From Clostridia bacterium (GTDB lineage Bacteria > Bacillota > Clostridia > Peptostreptococcales > Anaerovoracaceae): 64,000 nt of DNA. The stretch's first letter is position 1. The number at the start of each line of letters is the position of its first letter. Below are positions 1 to 8,416 of this stretch, one piece after another. Position numbers and translations under genes: made by a program. A model generated the notes under the pieces. The model had not been told where the DNA came from and made no database searches. It saw only the letters and a program-made list of their open reading frames with translations. The stretch spans positions 1 to 64,000 of the forward strand of contig JAILDT010000099.1 in the NCBI GenBank assembly GCA_024689085.1. Direction: 5' to 3'.

Positions 1-570
1 CTTTCCGTCGCGAATGAGATTGCCTTTACCCAGGGTAATCTCATCATCTTCGCCGTAGAATACAGGAACCGCAGCTCTGCCGATTCTGAAGTAGCAAGGT
101 CCGTCCATTTCCACGATCTGGCGGAGCAGTTTCTTCGTCGCCACCGCGTCGGACGGATTCACAACTGTCATGCCCGGAATCGTTCTCATGAGCGCAATGT
201 CCTCGAAGGTCTGATGGCTCGCGCCATCCTCTCCAACGGTGATACCGGCGTGAGATGCACAAACCTTGACGTTAGCTCCTGTGTAGCCAATGGAATTCCT
301 TATGATCTCAAAGGCTCTGCCCGTGGCGAACATGGCGAACGTGCTGGCGCAAACAATCTTGCCGCTCAGTGCAAGTCCCGCCGCAGCACCATACATGTTC
401 TGTTCCGCAATACCCATATTGAAGAATCTGTCTGGAAATTCTTTGGCGAACATGCCTGTCTTCGTGGAACCCGAAAGGTCCGCGTCCATGACCACCAGAT
501 TGTCATATTCTTTTCCAAGCTCGACGAGCTCCTCGCCGTACGCCTGTCTTGTTGCGATTTTATCAGCCAT
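1..570 (-). CDS. Transketolase, C-terminal subunit (partial, runs off left edge)
   Basis: This is the second half of a split transketolase: the pyrimidine-binding and C-terminal part that pairs with the thiamine-diphosphate subunit encoded just upstream. The frame is open for 190 codons from the ATG at 570 to the window edge without a stop, so the 3' end is missing. The start MADKIATRQAYGEEL is typical of the family, followed by GIAEQNMYGAAAGLA, which holds the conserved Glu that activates the cofactor, and a DGASHQTFEDIALMR segment. It starts 11 bases after the stop of the N-terminal subunit gene, so the two form an operon. The pair acts in the cytosol in the non-oxidative pentose phosphate pathway, where it would supply erythrose 4-phosphate for the shikimate genes elsewhere in the window. 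A 1-deoxyxylulose-5-phosphate synthase is less likely because the gene is split. Confidence 0.9.
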   Translation of the reverse strand, partial: MADKIATRQAYGEELVELGKEYDNLVVMDADLSGSTKTGMFAKEFPDRFFNMGIAEQNMYGAAAGLALSGKIVCASTFAMFATGRAFEIIRNSIGYTGANVKVCASHAGITVGEDGASHQTFEDIALMRTIPGMTVVNPSDAVATKKLLRQIVEMDGPCYFRIGRAAVPVFYGEDDEITLGKGNLIRDGK

Positions 571-581
571 AATGTTACTCC

Positions 582-1412
582 TTAATCAAGCGCAGCTCTC
601 GCTGCTTCCAGTTCTTCCAGAGCCTGCTCTGTCTGCTCATCATTCGGGGCCTTGCCGTGCCATCCGGCCTGATCTTCCATGAATGAAACGCCTTTTCCCT
701 TGACGGTTTCCGCTACGATAACAGTCGGTCTCCCCGCGCATTCTCTTGCTTTTGCAAAAGCATCGAGGATCTGCTGCATATCGTGGCCGTTGATCTCTAT
801 CACGTTCCAGCCGAACCCTGCAAACTTATCGCCGATCGGCGACACCTTCATGACGTCGTCGTTACGGCCGTCTATCTGCAGACCATTGTGATCCACGATG
901 GCGACCAGATTGTCCAGACCGTAATGAGATGCTGACATAGCCGTCTCCCAGACCAGGCCTTCCTGAATCTCTCCGTCACCGAGGACTGCGTATACCCTGC
1001 CCGGATCCCTGTCCAGTTTATTCGCCATGGCCATGCCGGCGGCTGCACTGAATCCCTGACCGAGGGAGCCTGTCGCCATCTCGATGCCCGGTATTTTCAT
1101 ATTCGGATGGCCTTGGAATCTGGATCCGATCTTACGAAGATTCTCCGTAAATTCATCCATATCGAAGAATCCTGCCAGGCCCATGGCCGACAGTTGAGCC
1201 GGGCCTGCGTGGCCCTTTGAGAATACACACTTGTCCCTGCCCTTCATCTGCGGATTCTTCGGATCGACGTTCATTTCGCCGAAATAGAGCGCCGTAACGA
1301 TATCGGCAGCGGACAGCGACCCGCCCGGATGTCCGGATCCTGCATTGTGGAGTGCCTTGATGATGCCAATACGCACATCGGCTGCAGTCTTTTCAAGTTC
1401 TCTGATGTCCAT
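582..1412 (-). CDS. Transketolase, N-terminal (thiamine diphosphate) subunit
   Basis: Cytosolic enzyme subunit that binds thiamine diphosphate and moves two-carbon units between sugar phosphates. The 276-residue protein has the N-terminal transketolase features in order: HNAGSGHPGGSLSAADI near residue 25, FSKGHAGPAQL near 65, and the ThDP/metal motif GDGEIQEGLVWE near 145. The length is right for the N-terminal half of a split enzyme (full-length proteins are about 650 residues). The ATG at 1412 follows a good ribosome site (GGAGG, about 8 bases upstream). The gene has its own promoter (1476-1504) and is co-transcribed with the C-terminal subunit that follows. Confidence 0.93.
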   Translation of the reverse strand: MDIRELEKTAADVRIGIIKALHNAGSGHPGGSLSAADIVTALYFGEMNVDPKNPQMKGRDKCVFSKGHAGPAQLSAMGLAGFFDMDEFTENLRKIGSRFQGHPNMKIPGIEMATGSLGQGFSAAAGMAMANKLDRDPGRVYAVLGDGEIQEGLVWETAMSASHYGLDNLVAIVDHNGLQIDGRNDDVMKVSPIGDKFAGFGWNVIEINGHDMQQILDAFAKARECAGRPTVIVAETVKGKGVSFMEDQAGWHGKAPNDEQTEQALEELEAARAALD

Positions 1413-1475
1413 ACGCTGGTGTCCTCCAAATATTGTTTATCTGTCTGTAAAAATACACATTCTATAACAAGATAT

Positions 1476-1504
1476 AGTATACATGAAAGGAACTCCTATT
1501 ACAA
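1476..1504 (-). promoter_or_regulatory. Promoter of the transketolase operon
   Basis: On the minus strand a -35 TTGTAA (1499-1504), a 17-base spacer and a -10 TATACT (1476-1481) lie about 60 bases before the transketolase ATG. The -35 lies inside the hairpin that follows nnrD. Confidence 0.5.
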
Positions 1505-1514
1505 TAAGAGTTCC
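1489..1514 (-). terminator. Hairpin after nnrD (probable terminator)
   Basis: A near-perfect 26-base inverted repeat (GGAACTC...GAGTTCC arms, continuing through a G-T pair and four more A-T pairs). It lies 48 bases after the nnrD stop and is followed only by a short TTTC. The T-run is weak, so termination may be partial. The hairpin overlaps the transketolase promoter. Confidence 0.5.
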
Positions 1515-1561
1515 CCGAAATTCACACGATATTCACAATTCGTATTGTATTTTTTACGCAT

Positions 1562-2422
1562 TTACAGCGCTTTGAACGCTGCTGCGACGGCATCTGCGAT
1601 GTCTGCCGACGTCATGCCGTATTCTCCGATGTTCTCTGCCGCGATATCGCCCGCCAGACCGTGCAGAAATGCTGCTGCGCAGACTCTGTCGCCAGGCGCG
1701 GCTTTCAGATGTTTCTGTGCCAGAAGCGACGTGATCATACCGCTGAGCACGTCCCCGCTGCCGCCTGTCGCCATACCAGGATTGCCAGTCGGATTTTCCC
1801 AGACCTCCGGCATGTTCCCTGTTCCGTCACAGATCAGCGTTGGCGCACCTTTGAGCAGCGCGATGCCACCCGTCTTCAGTGCCAGTTCCGTGACCGCTTT
1901 CTCGCGACCGAGTTCCTTCCATGACGCCAATCCAAAAGCGCCAAGCATTCTGTCTGCCTCACCCGGATGCGGTGTGACGACCGTAATACCGTTCCGGTTT
2001 CTGAGTTCATCAAAAGCACTGTATCTGCAAAGGCAGTTGATCCCGTCCGCGTCAATGACGAGCGGTCCGGAATAATCGCAGATGACTCTGTAGATCAGTC
2101 TCATGCTCTCTTCGCTGACGCCCAGCCCCGGACCAATGCATATGGCGTCATAGACGCCCAAATCTGCTTTTGCGGCCTCTTCTCTGTCGATACACATGGC
2201 TTCCGGTACAGAAATCTGCAAGATATTGAAGAGTTCATCAGGGACTGAGACCTTGACCAGACCTGCTCCAGAATACAGAGCACCTCTTGCAGCCAGAACC
2301 GCCGCGCCGGCCATTCCTCTGCTTCCCGCGATGATCAGTACACGACCAGCCTGACCTTTATGCATGTCAGATGGCCTCTCCGTGATGAAGTTTTCCACAA
2401 AATCGGTTGTGATCTGATTCAT
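1562..2422 (-). CDS. nnrD: ADP/ATP-dependent NAD(P)H-hydrate dehydratase
   Basis: Metabolite-repair kinase-fold enzyme that dehydrates the damaged cofactor S-NAD(P)HX back to NAD(P)H. The 286-residue protein matches the YjeF C-terminal (ribokinase-like) domain throughout: KGQAGRVLIIAGSRGMAGAAVLAARGAL at the N-terminus, VIDADGINCL near 120, TPHPGEADRM near 150, and NPGMATGGSGDVLSGMI near 215, where the Asp of GSGDVL is the catalytic base. In many bacteria this domain is fused to an NnrE epimerase domain; here the epimerase part is absent and not nearby. It is the last gene of a three-gene run with the two unknown genes at 2433 and 2759, with a 10-base gap to the first of these. Confidence 0.9.
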   Translation of the reverse strand: MNQITTDFVENFITERPSDMHKGQAGRVLIIAGSRGMAGAAVLAARGALYSGAGLVKVSVPDELFNILQISVPEAMCIDREEAAKADLGVYDAICIGPGLGVSEESMRLIYRVICDYSGPLVIDADGINCLCRYSAFDELRNRNGITVVTPHPGEADRMLGAFGLASWKELGREKAVTELALKTGGIALLKGAPTLICDGTGNMPEVWENPTGNPGMATGGSGDVLSGMITSLLAQKHLKAAPGDRVCAAAFLHGLAGDIAAENIGEYGMTSADIADAVAAAFKAL

Positions 2423-2432
2423 AGTATGACCC

Positions 2433-2750
2433 TCAATCCGCCATAGAACGCAGTTTATCTGCAGCCTGACGGTTCACGCGCATGAAAATCTTACCTCTGT
2501 GCTTGGTGTAAACAGCAAGATCTTCATGAAGGAACGCTTCATCCTTCGTTTCGACTCTGGCGATGTCACCGTCTCTGACCTCGAAGGTGATCGGATTGTC
2601 ATCGATCTGGACAAAAATACCTACCCGGAGCCGTTCGTTCGGGCTCACTGCGAAGTATTCCGTCTCTTCTTTTGTGATCAGCCAGTAGACGAAGCTGCCA
2701 TCGTAGCTTCCTCCTACCACTCTGCCAATTGGCGGAATATACTTAGCCAT
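2433..2750 (-). CDS. Protein of unknown function (105 aa)
   Basis: I do not recognise this protein. It is 105 residues, starts MAKYIPPIGRVVGGSYDGSFVYWL and is rich in beta-prone, charged segments, with no membrane segment, signal peptide or metal motif. The composition suggests a small soluble all-beta protein. It sits 8 bases after the gene at 2759-3250 and 10 bases before nnrD, so the three are very probably one transcript. No function can be assigned from context. Confidence 0.7.
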   Translation of the reverse strand: MAKYIPPIGRVVGGSYDGSFVYWLITKEETEYFAVSPNERLRVGIFVQIDDNPITFEVRDGDIARVETKDEAFLHEDLAVYTKHRGKIFMRVNRQAADKLRSMAD

Positions 2751-2758
2751 GGATTACC

Positions 2759-3250
2759 TCACGCATTCAGCAGGCTGTATTCACCTGTCACAGTGTCAAA
2801 CAGTATGTGGAATACCTCCTTGTCATCATTCAGACATTCCACAATGAAGAAAGGTTTGTAGACCAGTTCATCGTTCACATACTCAATGTCAGGTATGTTG
2901 AGGACCCGCTTCGCCTTCTGGATCTCGCCGTATACCGTACGGGGAGCATCGTGAATGGCCTTGATCTTGTCGATTTTGACAGGAATCAACATACTCTCAT
3001 CCACATCCGTCATAACGAACTCGCCCCTGGACTTTGCCATGGAGTACTGCCCTTTCCACATATCGCACATGACCAGAACCTTCTCAGACAATCTCTCCAG
3101 CTTGCCCCTGTAGTTCACGTCAAACTCCATGAGGAGATAGGGATAAAACAGGATATCCATCTTCTCTATAGTGAAGTGTTTGCTTCTCTTGTACAGGCGC
3201 TCATAGGCATCCTGCATTTTGAATCCGTTTTTGATGCTCTTGATTTCCAT
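2759..3250 (-). CDS. Protein of unknown function (163 aa), probably translated from a leaderless mRNA
   Basis: Soluble 163-residue protein of unrecognised family, with FYPYLLMEFDVNYRGKL near residue 35 and FFIVECLNDDKEVFHILFDTVTGEYSLL at the C-terminus. The frame is open further upstream to a TTG, but the ATG at 3250 is preferred: a perfect extended -10 box ends only 6 bases before it, so transcription should begin at the A of the ATG and any upstream start would not be in the message. There is no Shine-Dalgarno sequence. It is the first gene of the operon with the 105-residue protein and nnrD. Confidence 0.7.
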   Translation of the reverse strand: MEIKSIKNGFKMQDAYERLYKRSKHFTIEKMDILFYPYLLMEFDVNYRGKLERLSEKVLVMCDMWKGQYSMAKSRGEFVMTDVDESMLIPVKIDKIKAIHDAPRTVYGEIQKAKRVLNIPDIEYVNDELVYKPFFIVECLNDDKEVFHILFDTVTGEYSLLNA

Positions 3251-3256
3251 GAATGT

Positions 3257-3265
3257 ATTATAACA
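3257..3265 (-). promoter_or_regulatory. Extended -10 promoter placing +1 at the ATG
   Basis: TGTTATAAT on the minus strand, then six bases, then the ATG at 3250. The -35 region is poor and overlaps the preceding hairpin, as is common for extended -10 promoters. Confidence 0.65.
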
Positions 3266-3266
3266 C

Positions 3267-3290
3267 AAAGGCCGGGCGATTTGCCCGGCC
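3267..3290 (-). terminator. Terminator of the symporter operon
   Basis: GGCCGGGC/GCCCGGCC perfect 8-bp stem with a 5-base loop (3270-3290), followed on the minus strand by TTTG. It lies 34 bases after the symporter stop codon. Confidence 0.6.
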
Positions 3291-3324
3291 TGTTAGTTTT
3301 TGTGTTTTTACTGATCTGCAGTCT

Positions 3325-4914
3325 TTATACCGGCTGGAATCCTCTCTCTTCCATGTAGGATGACTCCTTCAGGAATGTGAGAACGCCGTTCGTTTCAGGA
3401 GCGATGTCCTTGTAGTTAACAGTAGCAAATCCAGCAGGGATCTTGGTCTTGCAGGCTGCTCTGTCGACCAGATCCTGCATTTCCTTTGTCGGTGGCTTAC
3501 CGATCAGTGATCCGATAATGTAAGCCGCAACGGATACGATGATACCCATGAAGAACGTGTGCATTCCTGTCGGACCTGCCAGTCCGGCAGCCTCCCAGAT
3601 GATTGATACAATACATCCGGAAATCATGGACATGTAGCATCCGAGGGTATTGCCTCTCTTCCACCATACCGCTCCGACATAGGACGGCAGGAAAGAAGCT
3701 CCCAGCGTGCTGAATGAGAATACAACGATCTGGAATACTCCAGGAGGCTGAATCAGCGCGATGATGACGGAAATGACACCAACCGCCAGGATGCAGATTC
3801 TTGACACATTCATCAGCTGCTTATCGGAAGCATTCTTGTTGATGTATCTCTGATAGATATCACGGCCGAGCATGGTTCCCATGAGCATGAGCTGTGCATC
3901 AGCAGTACTCATGATCGCCGACATGATGGCAACGAGTACGATGGCTGCCAGAATACCTGGAAGCAGCATATACGCCAGTGACAGTACGACCATTTCAGGG
4001 TCTTCGATATTAGGCAGCAGCAGGATGCCCATCAGTCCCATGATATACGGAACGAAGATGAACAGCTGATTCCATACTGTTGCGATGACGACTGTCTGCT
4101 TGGCCAGTTTCGGGCTCTCCATCGCCATGTGACGGATGACGACGTGCGGCAGTCCCATGTAACCAATCAGATATACACCAACTGCACCTGCAACAACACC
4201 CCACTGACCCTGGTACATGTTGCCTTTGCCCCACATACCTGTGAGCGTCGGATCCAGTGCTGTCAGCTGCTCGTTCAGTCCTGTGAGTCCGCCGACCTGG
4301 TTCCACGCAAGTACGAAAATCATGACCATGGAACATACCATAACGATGCCCTGGATGAAGTCCGTCCACGCGACAGCCAGATAGCCGCCTGCGAATGTGT
4401 AGAATACGATTACGCCGGCGCCGATGATGATTGCTACAGGAAGAGGAACTCCCAACAGCGCGCACATGGTCTTTCCTGCGGACAGGAACTGCGCCAGTAC
4501 ATATCCATAAACAAAGCAGATAGCGATGACAGCAGCAATGGCTCTTGTCGCTTTGCCAGGATAACGTTTCTCAATGTACTCGATCGGTGAAAGACATCCG
4601 AGGAAGTATGACAGTCTTCTCATTCTCTTTCCCAGGATACCTACGTTGAAGATCGCTCCGCCTCCATCGCCGACAGCATACCAGAGAGTGAAATATCCTT
4701 CTCTGTATGTCTGCGCAGGACCTCCCATGAACATGTATCCGGACATGGACGTGGTCTGAAGGGTGAGTGCTGTCAGAACGGATCCGATCCTACGTCCGCC
4801 CAGCAGATAATCTTCGGAAGTTTTACTGTGTTTTGCCCAATAGACTCCAATTCCAATCATACCGATGAGGTAAATGAGCAGAACAACATATTCGGTTACG
4901 CCTCCGCCAATCAT
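3325..4914 (-). CDS. Sodium:solute symporter (SSS family, PutP/PanF-like)
   Basis: Integral membrane Na+-coupled transporter of 529 residues with about 13 hydrophobic segments. SSS features include the N-terminal YWAKHSKTSEDYLLGGRRIG segment, the substrate/sodium region LQTTSMSGYMFMGGPAQTYREGY, FAGGYLAVAWTDFIQG near residue 180, and MSAIMSTADAQLMLMGTMLGRDIYQRY near 335, whose Ser/Thr residues form the sodium site in this family. Substrate cannot be read from sequence; proline and pantothenate transporters are the closest classes by eye. The start overlaps the stop of the small membrane protein gene upstream by 4 bases (ATGA), so the two are translationally coupled and probably work together. 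A hairpin terminator follows. Confidence 0.88.
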   Translation of the reverse strand: MIGGGVTEYVVLLIYLIGMIGIGVYWAKHSKTSEDYLLGGRRIGSVLTALTLQTTSMSGYMFMGGPAQTYREGYFTLWYAVGDGGGAIFNVGILGKRMRRLSYFLGCLSPIEYIEKRYPGKATRAIAAVIAICFVYGYVLAQFLSAGKTMCALLGVPLPVAIIIGAGVIVFYTFAGGYLAVAWTDFIQGIVMVCSMVMIFVLAWNQVGGLTGLNEQLTALDPTLTGMWGKGNMYQGQWGVVAGAVGVYLIGYMGLPHVVIRHMAMESPKLAKQTVVIATVWNQLFIFVPYIMGLMGILLLPNIEDPEMVVLSLAYMLLPGILAAIVLVAIMSAIMSTADAQLMLMGTMLGRDIYQRYINKNASDKQLMNVSRICILAVGVISVIIALIQPPGVFQIVVFSFSTLGASFLPSYVGAVWWKRGNTLGCYMSMISGCIVSIIWEAAGLAGPTGMHTFFMGIIVSVAAYIIGSLIGKPPTKEMQDLVDRAACKTKIPAGFATVNYKDIAPETNGVLTFLKESSYMEERGFQPV

Positions 4915-5105
4915 TGTACCTCACCCCCTTCTTCGACCTTACCGTCTTTCAGTGACTCCTGCCACTTGTCATAAGCCTCCTCCCAGGCTTCTTCTTCCTT
5001 ATCGTGCTTGGCCATAACAATATACATGATAATCGCAATGACGATGTACGTTACCGGCCACGAAAGGAATGCGAAGAATACATGGGGTTCAAGTCCAAAA
5101 ATCAT
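4911..5105 (-). CDS. Small membrane protein coupled to the symporter (64 aa)
   Basis: A 64-residue protein with one hydrophobic segment (about residues 8-31) and a very acidic, probably cytoplasmic tail (KHDKEEEAWEEAYDKWQE...). Small proteins of the YhdT/DUF997 type and other short symporter accessory proteins are often encoded directly before SSS transporters, and the arrangement here is the same, with a 4-base overlap. The family assignment is by context only. A strong ribosome site (AAAGGAGGAGG) precedes the ATG at 5105. It may help fold, stabilise or regulate the transporter. Confidence 0.75.
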   Translation of the reverse strand: MIFGLEPHVFFAFLSWPVTYIVIAIIMYIVMAKHDKEEEAWEEAYDKWQESLKDGKVEEGGEVQ

Positions 5106-5170
5106 ATCCTCCTCCTTTCAACGGTAATGGGTGAAATAACGAAAATTGTACGAACAATAATTTCTGGTTC

Positions 5171-5179
5171 ATTATATCA
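5171..5179 (-). promoter_or_regulatory. Extended -10 promoter of the symporter operon
   Basis: TGATATAAT on the minus strand, about 65 bases before the ATG at 5105. A small dyad, ATTGT-TCGT-ACAAT, lies in the leader and could be an operator. The -35 is weak. Confidence 0.55.
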
Positions 5180-5253
5180 TAAAAACTTCACTTGATTAGC
5201 AAATTAAATTATTAACAATGCAGATTTGCATATTATCTGTTTTTTAATTGTAT

Positions 5254-5284
5254 AAAAAGGACCGATGCCGAAGCACCGGTCCTC
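5254..5284 (-). terminator. Terminator of gdhA
   Basis: AGGACCGGTGC-TTCG-GCATCGGTCCT hairpin with a stable UUCG loop followed by TTTTT, 38 bases after the gdhA stop. Confidence 0.9.
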
Positions 5285-5321
5285 CGTAAGTCATTCTGTT
5301 ATGCCGAATCAAAAGCCCTGA

Positions 5322-6689
5322 TTATACAAGACCCTGTTCCATCATTGCAGCAGCAACCTTTTCGAATCCAGCGATGTTACCACCCTGTACGAGCAGGTTC
5401 TTGTTGCCATAGTACTTCTCGGCAGCAGCAGCACTGTTCTTGTAAATGTTGATCATGATCTGGTGCAGCTGATCATATACATCCTGATGCTGATATACAG
5501 TGTGACCAGCGTTCTGTCCCATCTCGATGCATGAGCAAGCAACGCCGCCTGCGTTAGCAGCCTTAGCGGAACCAACAGCTGTCTCGTTCTCAATGAGATA
5601 CTCGAGTGCGTCGTTCGTTGTAGGCATGTTAGCGCCTTCACAGTAGAACTTGCAGCCGCCTTCTACGATCTGCTTAGCATGCTCCATGTGAACGTCGTTC
5701 TGCATAGCGCAAGGAATGAACATGTCAACCTTGATGCCCTCATCCTGCTGTACGCCCCAAGGCTTCTTTCCAGGATAGAACTTAGCGCCAGGGAACTTGT
5801 CTGCGTAAGGTGCGCAGATGTTCTTGCCGCTTGATCTCAGGTCGAGCAGGTAAGCAACCTTTTCGTCAGTGGTCAGACCATCTGGATCGTAGATGTATCC
5901 GTCCGGACCTGAAATCGTAACGCACTTAGCACCGAGGTCCTTCAGCTTCCAAGCAGCACCCCATGCAACGTTACCGAAACCGGAGATACCAACAACCTTA
6001 TCCTTGAAGTCTTCGCCGTTAGCCTTCAGCATTTCTTCTGCGTACCATACGATACCGAATCCAGTTGCTTCAGCTCTTCCAAGCAGTCCGCCGTATGAAA
6101 GGCCCTTACCAGTCAGAGTGCCTTCATATCTGTCAACGATTCTCTTGTACTGTCCGAACAGATAACCGATTTCTCTGCCGCCTACGCCCAGGTCGCCGGC
6201 AGGAACGTCAGTGTTAGGACCAATGTGTCTGTACAGTTCAGTCATGAACGCCTGGCAGAATCTCATTACTTCAGCATCGCTCTTTCCGTTAGGATCGAAG
6301 TCTGAACCGCCCTTGCCGCCGCCGATTGGCAGACCAGTCAGGGAGTTCTTGAAGATCTGCTCGAAGCCCAGGAACTTGATGATTCCAGGATATACGTTCG
6401 GAGCAAATCTCAAGCCGCCTTTGTAAGGTCCGATTGCGCTGTTGAACTGATATCTGTAGCCCTTGTTGACCTGTACTTTACCAGCGTCGTCAACCCATAC
6501 TACTCTGAAAGTTACGCCTCTTTCAGGCTCTACCAGTCTCTCGAGAAGAGCTGCTTCTTCGTACTCAGGGTGCTGTTCAACAACTGGGATCAGTGAAGTC
6601 AGTACTTCTTCTACAGTCTGATGAAATTCAACTTCGCCAGGGTTGTTAGCCTTGCACTGCTCAATGACTCTTTCTACATAGTTTGACAT
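5322..6689 (-). CDS. gdhA: NADP-type glutamate dehydrogenase
   Basis: Cytosolic hexameric enzyme interconverting glutamate and 2-oxoglutarate plus ammonia. The 455-residue length and motifs match the bacterial class I enzyme: YRYQFNSAIGPYKGGLRFAPNV near residue 80, the glutamate-binding lysine in LPIGGGKGGSDFDPNGKSD near 125, PAGDLGVGGREIGYLFGQYKR near 165, and the dinucleotide fold GISGFGNVAWGAAWKLKDLGA near 235. In an amino-acid fermenter it may run in either direction. It is transcribed alone: a consensus-like promoter (6755-6783), a ribosome site AAGGAGA before the ATG, and a strong terminator. It is divergent from mgtE. Confidence 0.95.
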   Translation of the reverse strand: MSNYVERVIEQCKANNPGEVEFHQTVEEVLTSLIPVVEQHPEYEEAALLERLVEPERGVTFRVVWVDDAGKVQVNKGYRYQFNSAIGPYKGGLRFAPNVYPGIIKFLGFEQIFKNSLTGLPIGGGKGGSDFDPNGKSDAEVMRFCQAFMTELYRHIGPNTDVPAGDLGVGGREIGYLFGQYKRIVDRYEGTLTGKGLSYGGLLGRAEATGFGIVWYAEEMLKANGEDFKDKVVGISGFGNVAWGAAWKLKDLGAKCVTISGPDGYIYDPDGLTTDEKVAYLLDLRSSGKNICAPYADKFPGAKFYPGKKPWGVQQDEGIKVDMFIPCAMQNDVHMEHAKQIVEGGCKFYCEGANMPTTNDALEYLIENETAVGSAKAANAGGVACSCIEMGQNAGHTVYQHQDVYDQLHQIMINIYKNSAAAAEKYYGNKNLLVQGGNIAGFEKVAAAMMEQGLV

Positions 6690-6754
6690 TTTCCGTTTCT
6701 CCTTCTTTTAAATTAAATTAATTTATAAAGTATTTTAATGTCCTTTGCCCAATA

Positions 6755-6783
6755 ATGATAACACTTTGTGAAATTTCCGTCAA
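6755..6783 (-). promoter_or_regulatory. gdhA promoter
   Basis: -35 TTGACG, 17-base spacer, -10 TATCAT preceded by TGT (extended -10), giving a leader of about 60 bases. Confidence 0.75.
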
Positions 6784-6862
6784 CGCAATTCAGAAGCGTA
6801 TTTTGATGTATACAAGCAATAAATATGCGTTTCTGCATACAAAAAATCTGTGCTTTTTTTCT

Positions 6863-6890
6863 TTGATTTTGCAAGGGCTTTTGTTATACT
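6863..6890 (+). promoter_or_regulatory. mgtE promoter
   Basis: -35 TTGATT (6863-6868), 16-base spacer, extended -10 TGTTATACT (6882-6890). The leader to the ATG at 6938 is only about 40 bases, too short for an M-box. Confidence 0.65.
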
Positions 6891-6937
6891 TGAATAAGTA
6901 TGGACCACTCAAATTTACAGAAAGGAGGTAACGTATC

Positions 6938-8407
6938 ATGACGGAAGAAAAGATCACGAATGATGTCTTCGAAGAAACAGAACAGACAACTGAAGAAATA
7001 GAACCAGTCGCGCTGGACATGGAGACCAAAAACCAACAGTTCGATGAAGACGTGGAAAAAGTCCTCGAGCTTCTTCAGAACGGCGATTATTTTGATACGC
7101 GAAGCCTCCTTCTGAGCTATAACGAAGTCGATATCGCGGAAATCTTCGAAGAGATACTCGATGAGCTCAGTATTGAAAAGGCCATCATCGCCTTCCGTAT
7201 GCTGCCGAAAAACGTGGCAGTCGAAGTGTTTTCCTATCTGCCGGGCGACGATCAGGTCAACATCATCGACGGCATCACCGATAAAGAAATCGCCTTCATT
7301 ATGGATGAGATGGACTTCGACGATAAGATCGACGTACTGGAGGAACTCCCTGCGAACATCGTCGACAAGATCCTTGACCAGACACCGCGTGAAGAACGCA
7401 AGCTGATCAACATCTTCCTGAACTATCCGGAAGACAGCGCCGGAAGCCTGATGACTCCTGACTACATCAGTCTTCAGGAGACGATGACAGTCAAGGAAGC
7501 CCTGGCCCATATCAAGCAGCAAGGCATGGACAGTGAGACGGTCTACACCTGCTACGTCAAGCACGGCGGCAGAGAGCTGGAAGGCATCGTTTCCCTCAGC
7601 GCTCTGGTAACAGCAGATGACGACATTCTCGTTTCCGACCTGATGCACAAGGATTACGTATACGTCAACGTCTATGACGACCAGGAAGAAGTCGCGGAAG
7701 TGTTTAAAAAGTACGGCTTCCTGGCTATTCCGGTCGTGGATAACGAAAACCGTCTTGTCGGTATCGTAACCGTAGACGACATCATGGAGGTTATCGAAGA
7801 AGAGACCACCGAGGATATCGAGCGTATGGGTGGTATCGTCGGTAATGAACCGGATGATAAGTATCTGGATATCGGTGTCTTCCGACACGTGCGAAACAGA
7901 TTGCCGTGGCTTTTGTTCATGACCGTCATGCTCATGATCACGGGATCTCTCATCGCCCAGTTTGAGGAAGTCCTGTCACAGGTCATCATCCTGGTCGCCT
8001 ACCTGCCGCTCCTCATGGGAACCGGCGGAAACACAGGTACACAGGCCGCGACCCTAATCATCCGTGGACTCTCCGTCGACGAAGTCGACCTGAAAGACGT
8101 CGGCAAAATCCTGTGGAAAGAACTCCGCGTCAGCATTATACTGGGTATCGTGCTCAGTGTATTCAACTTCCTGAAGATCGTCCTCGTGGATGGACAGTCA
8201 CCGCTCATCGCTCTGACCGTCGCCTTCTCCATGATCATGGTCATCGTATTCGCGAAGCTGCTGGGCGGAATGCTCCCGATGCTCGCCAAAAAAGTCGGCG
8301 TGGACCCTGCCCTTATGGCGACACCGATGATTTCGTCCCTGACAGATATGGTATCATCCTGCATCTATCTGCTGACCGCTTCGATTCTGCTGGGCATCGC
8401 ACTGTAA
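6938..8407 (+). CDS. mgtE: Magnesium transporter MgtE
   Basis: Gated Mg2+ channel of the inner membrane, 489 residues. Domains in order: acidic N-terminal superhelical domain (about 30-165, with repeated short helices such as VAVEVFSYLPGDDQVNIIDGI), two CBS domains (about 170-295, ending in LVGIVTVDDIMEVIEEETTEDIERMGG) that sense magnesium, a connecting helix, and five membrane segments (about 325-489). The pore region YLPLLMGTGGNTGTQAATLIIRGLS is present, as is the metal-selective VGVDPALMATPMISSLTDMVSS segment. An AAAGGAGGT ribosome site precedes the ATG. It is monocistronic, ending at a shared terminator. Magnesium control is probably at the protein level, because no riboswitch fits in the leader. 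Confidence 0.95.
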   Translation: MTEEKITNDVFEETEQTTEEIEPVALDMETKNQQFDEDVEKVLELLQNGDYFDTRSLLLSYNEVDIAEIFEEILDELSIEKAIIAFRMLPKNVAVEVFSYLPGDDQVNIIDGITDKEIAFIMDEMDFDDKIDVLEELPANIVDKILDQTPREERKLINIFLNYPEDSAGSLMTPDYISLQETMTVKEALAHIKQQGMDSETVYTCYVKHGGRELEGIVSLSALVTADDDILVSDLMHKDYVYVNVYDDQEEVAEVFKKYGFLAIPVVDNENRLVGIVTVDDIMEVIEEETTEDIERMGGIVGNEPDDKYLDIGVFRHVRNRLPWLLFMTVMLMITGSLIAQFEEVLSQVIILVAYLPLLMGTGGNTGTQAATLIIRGLSVDEVDLKDVGKILWKELRVSIILGIVLSVFNFLKIVLVDGQSPLIALTVAFSMIMVIVFAKLLGGMLPMLAKKVGVDPALMATPMISSLTDMVSSCIYLLTASILLGIAL

Positions 8408-8416
8408 ATGAACAAC

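Noticed and set aside
6690-6937. M-box magnesium riboswitch before mgtE
   Set aside because: The promoter at 6863-6890 leaves a leader of only about 40 bases, and the rest of the gap holds the divergent gdhA promoter.
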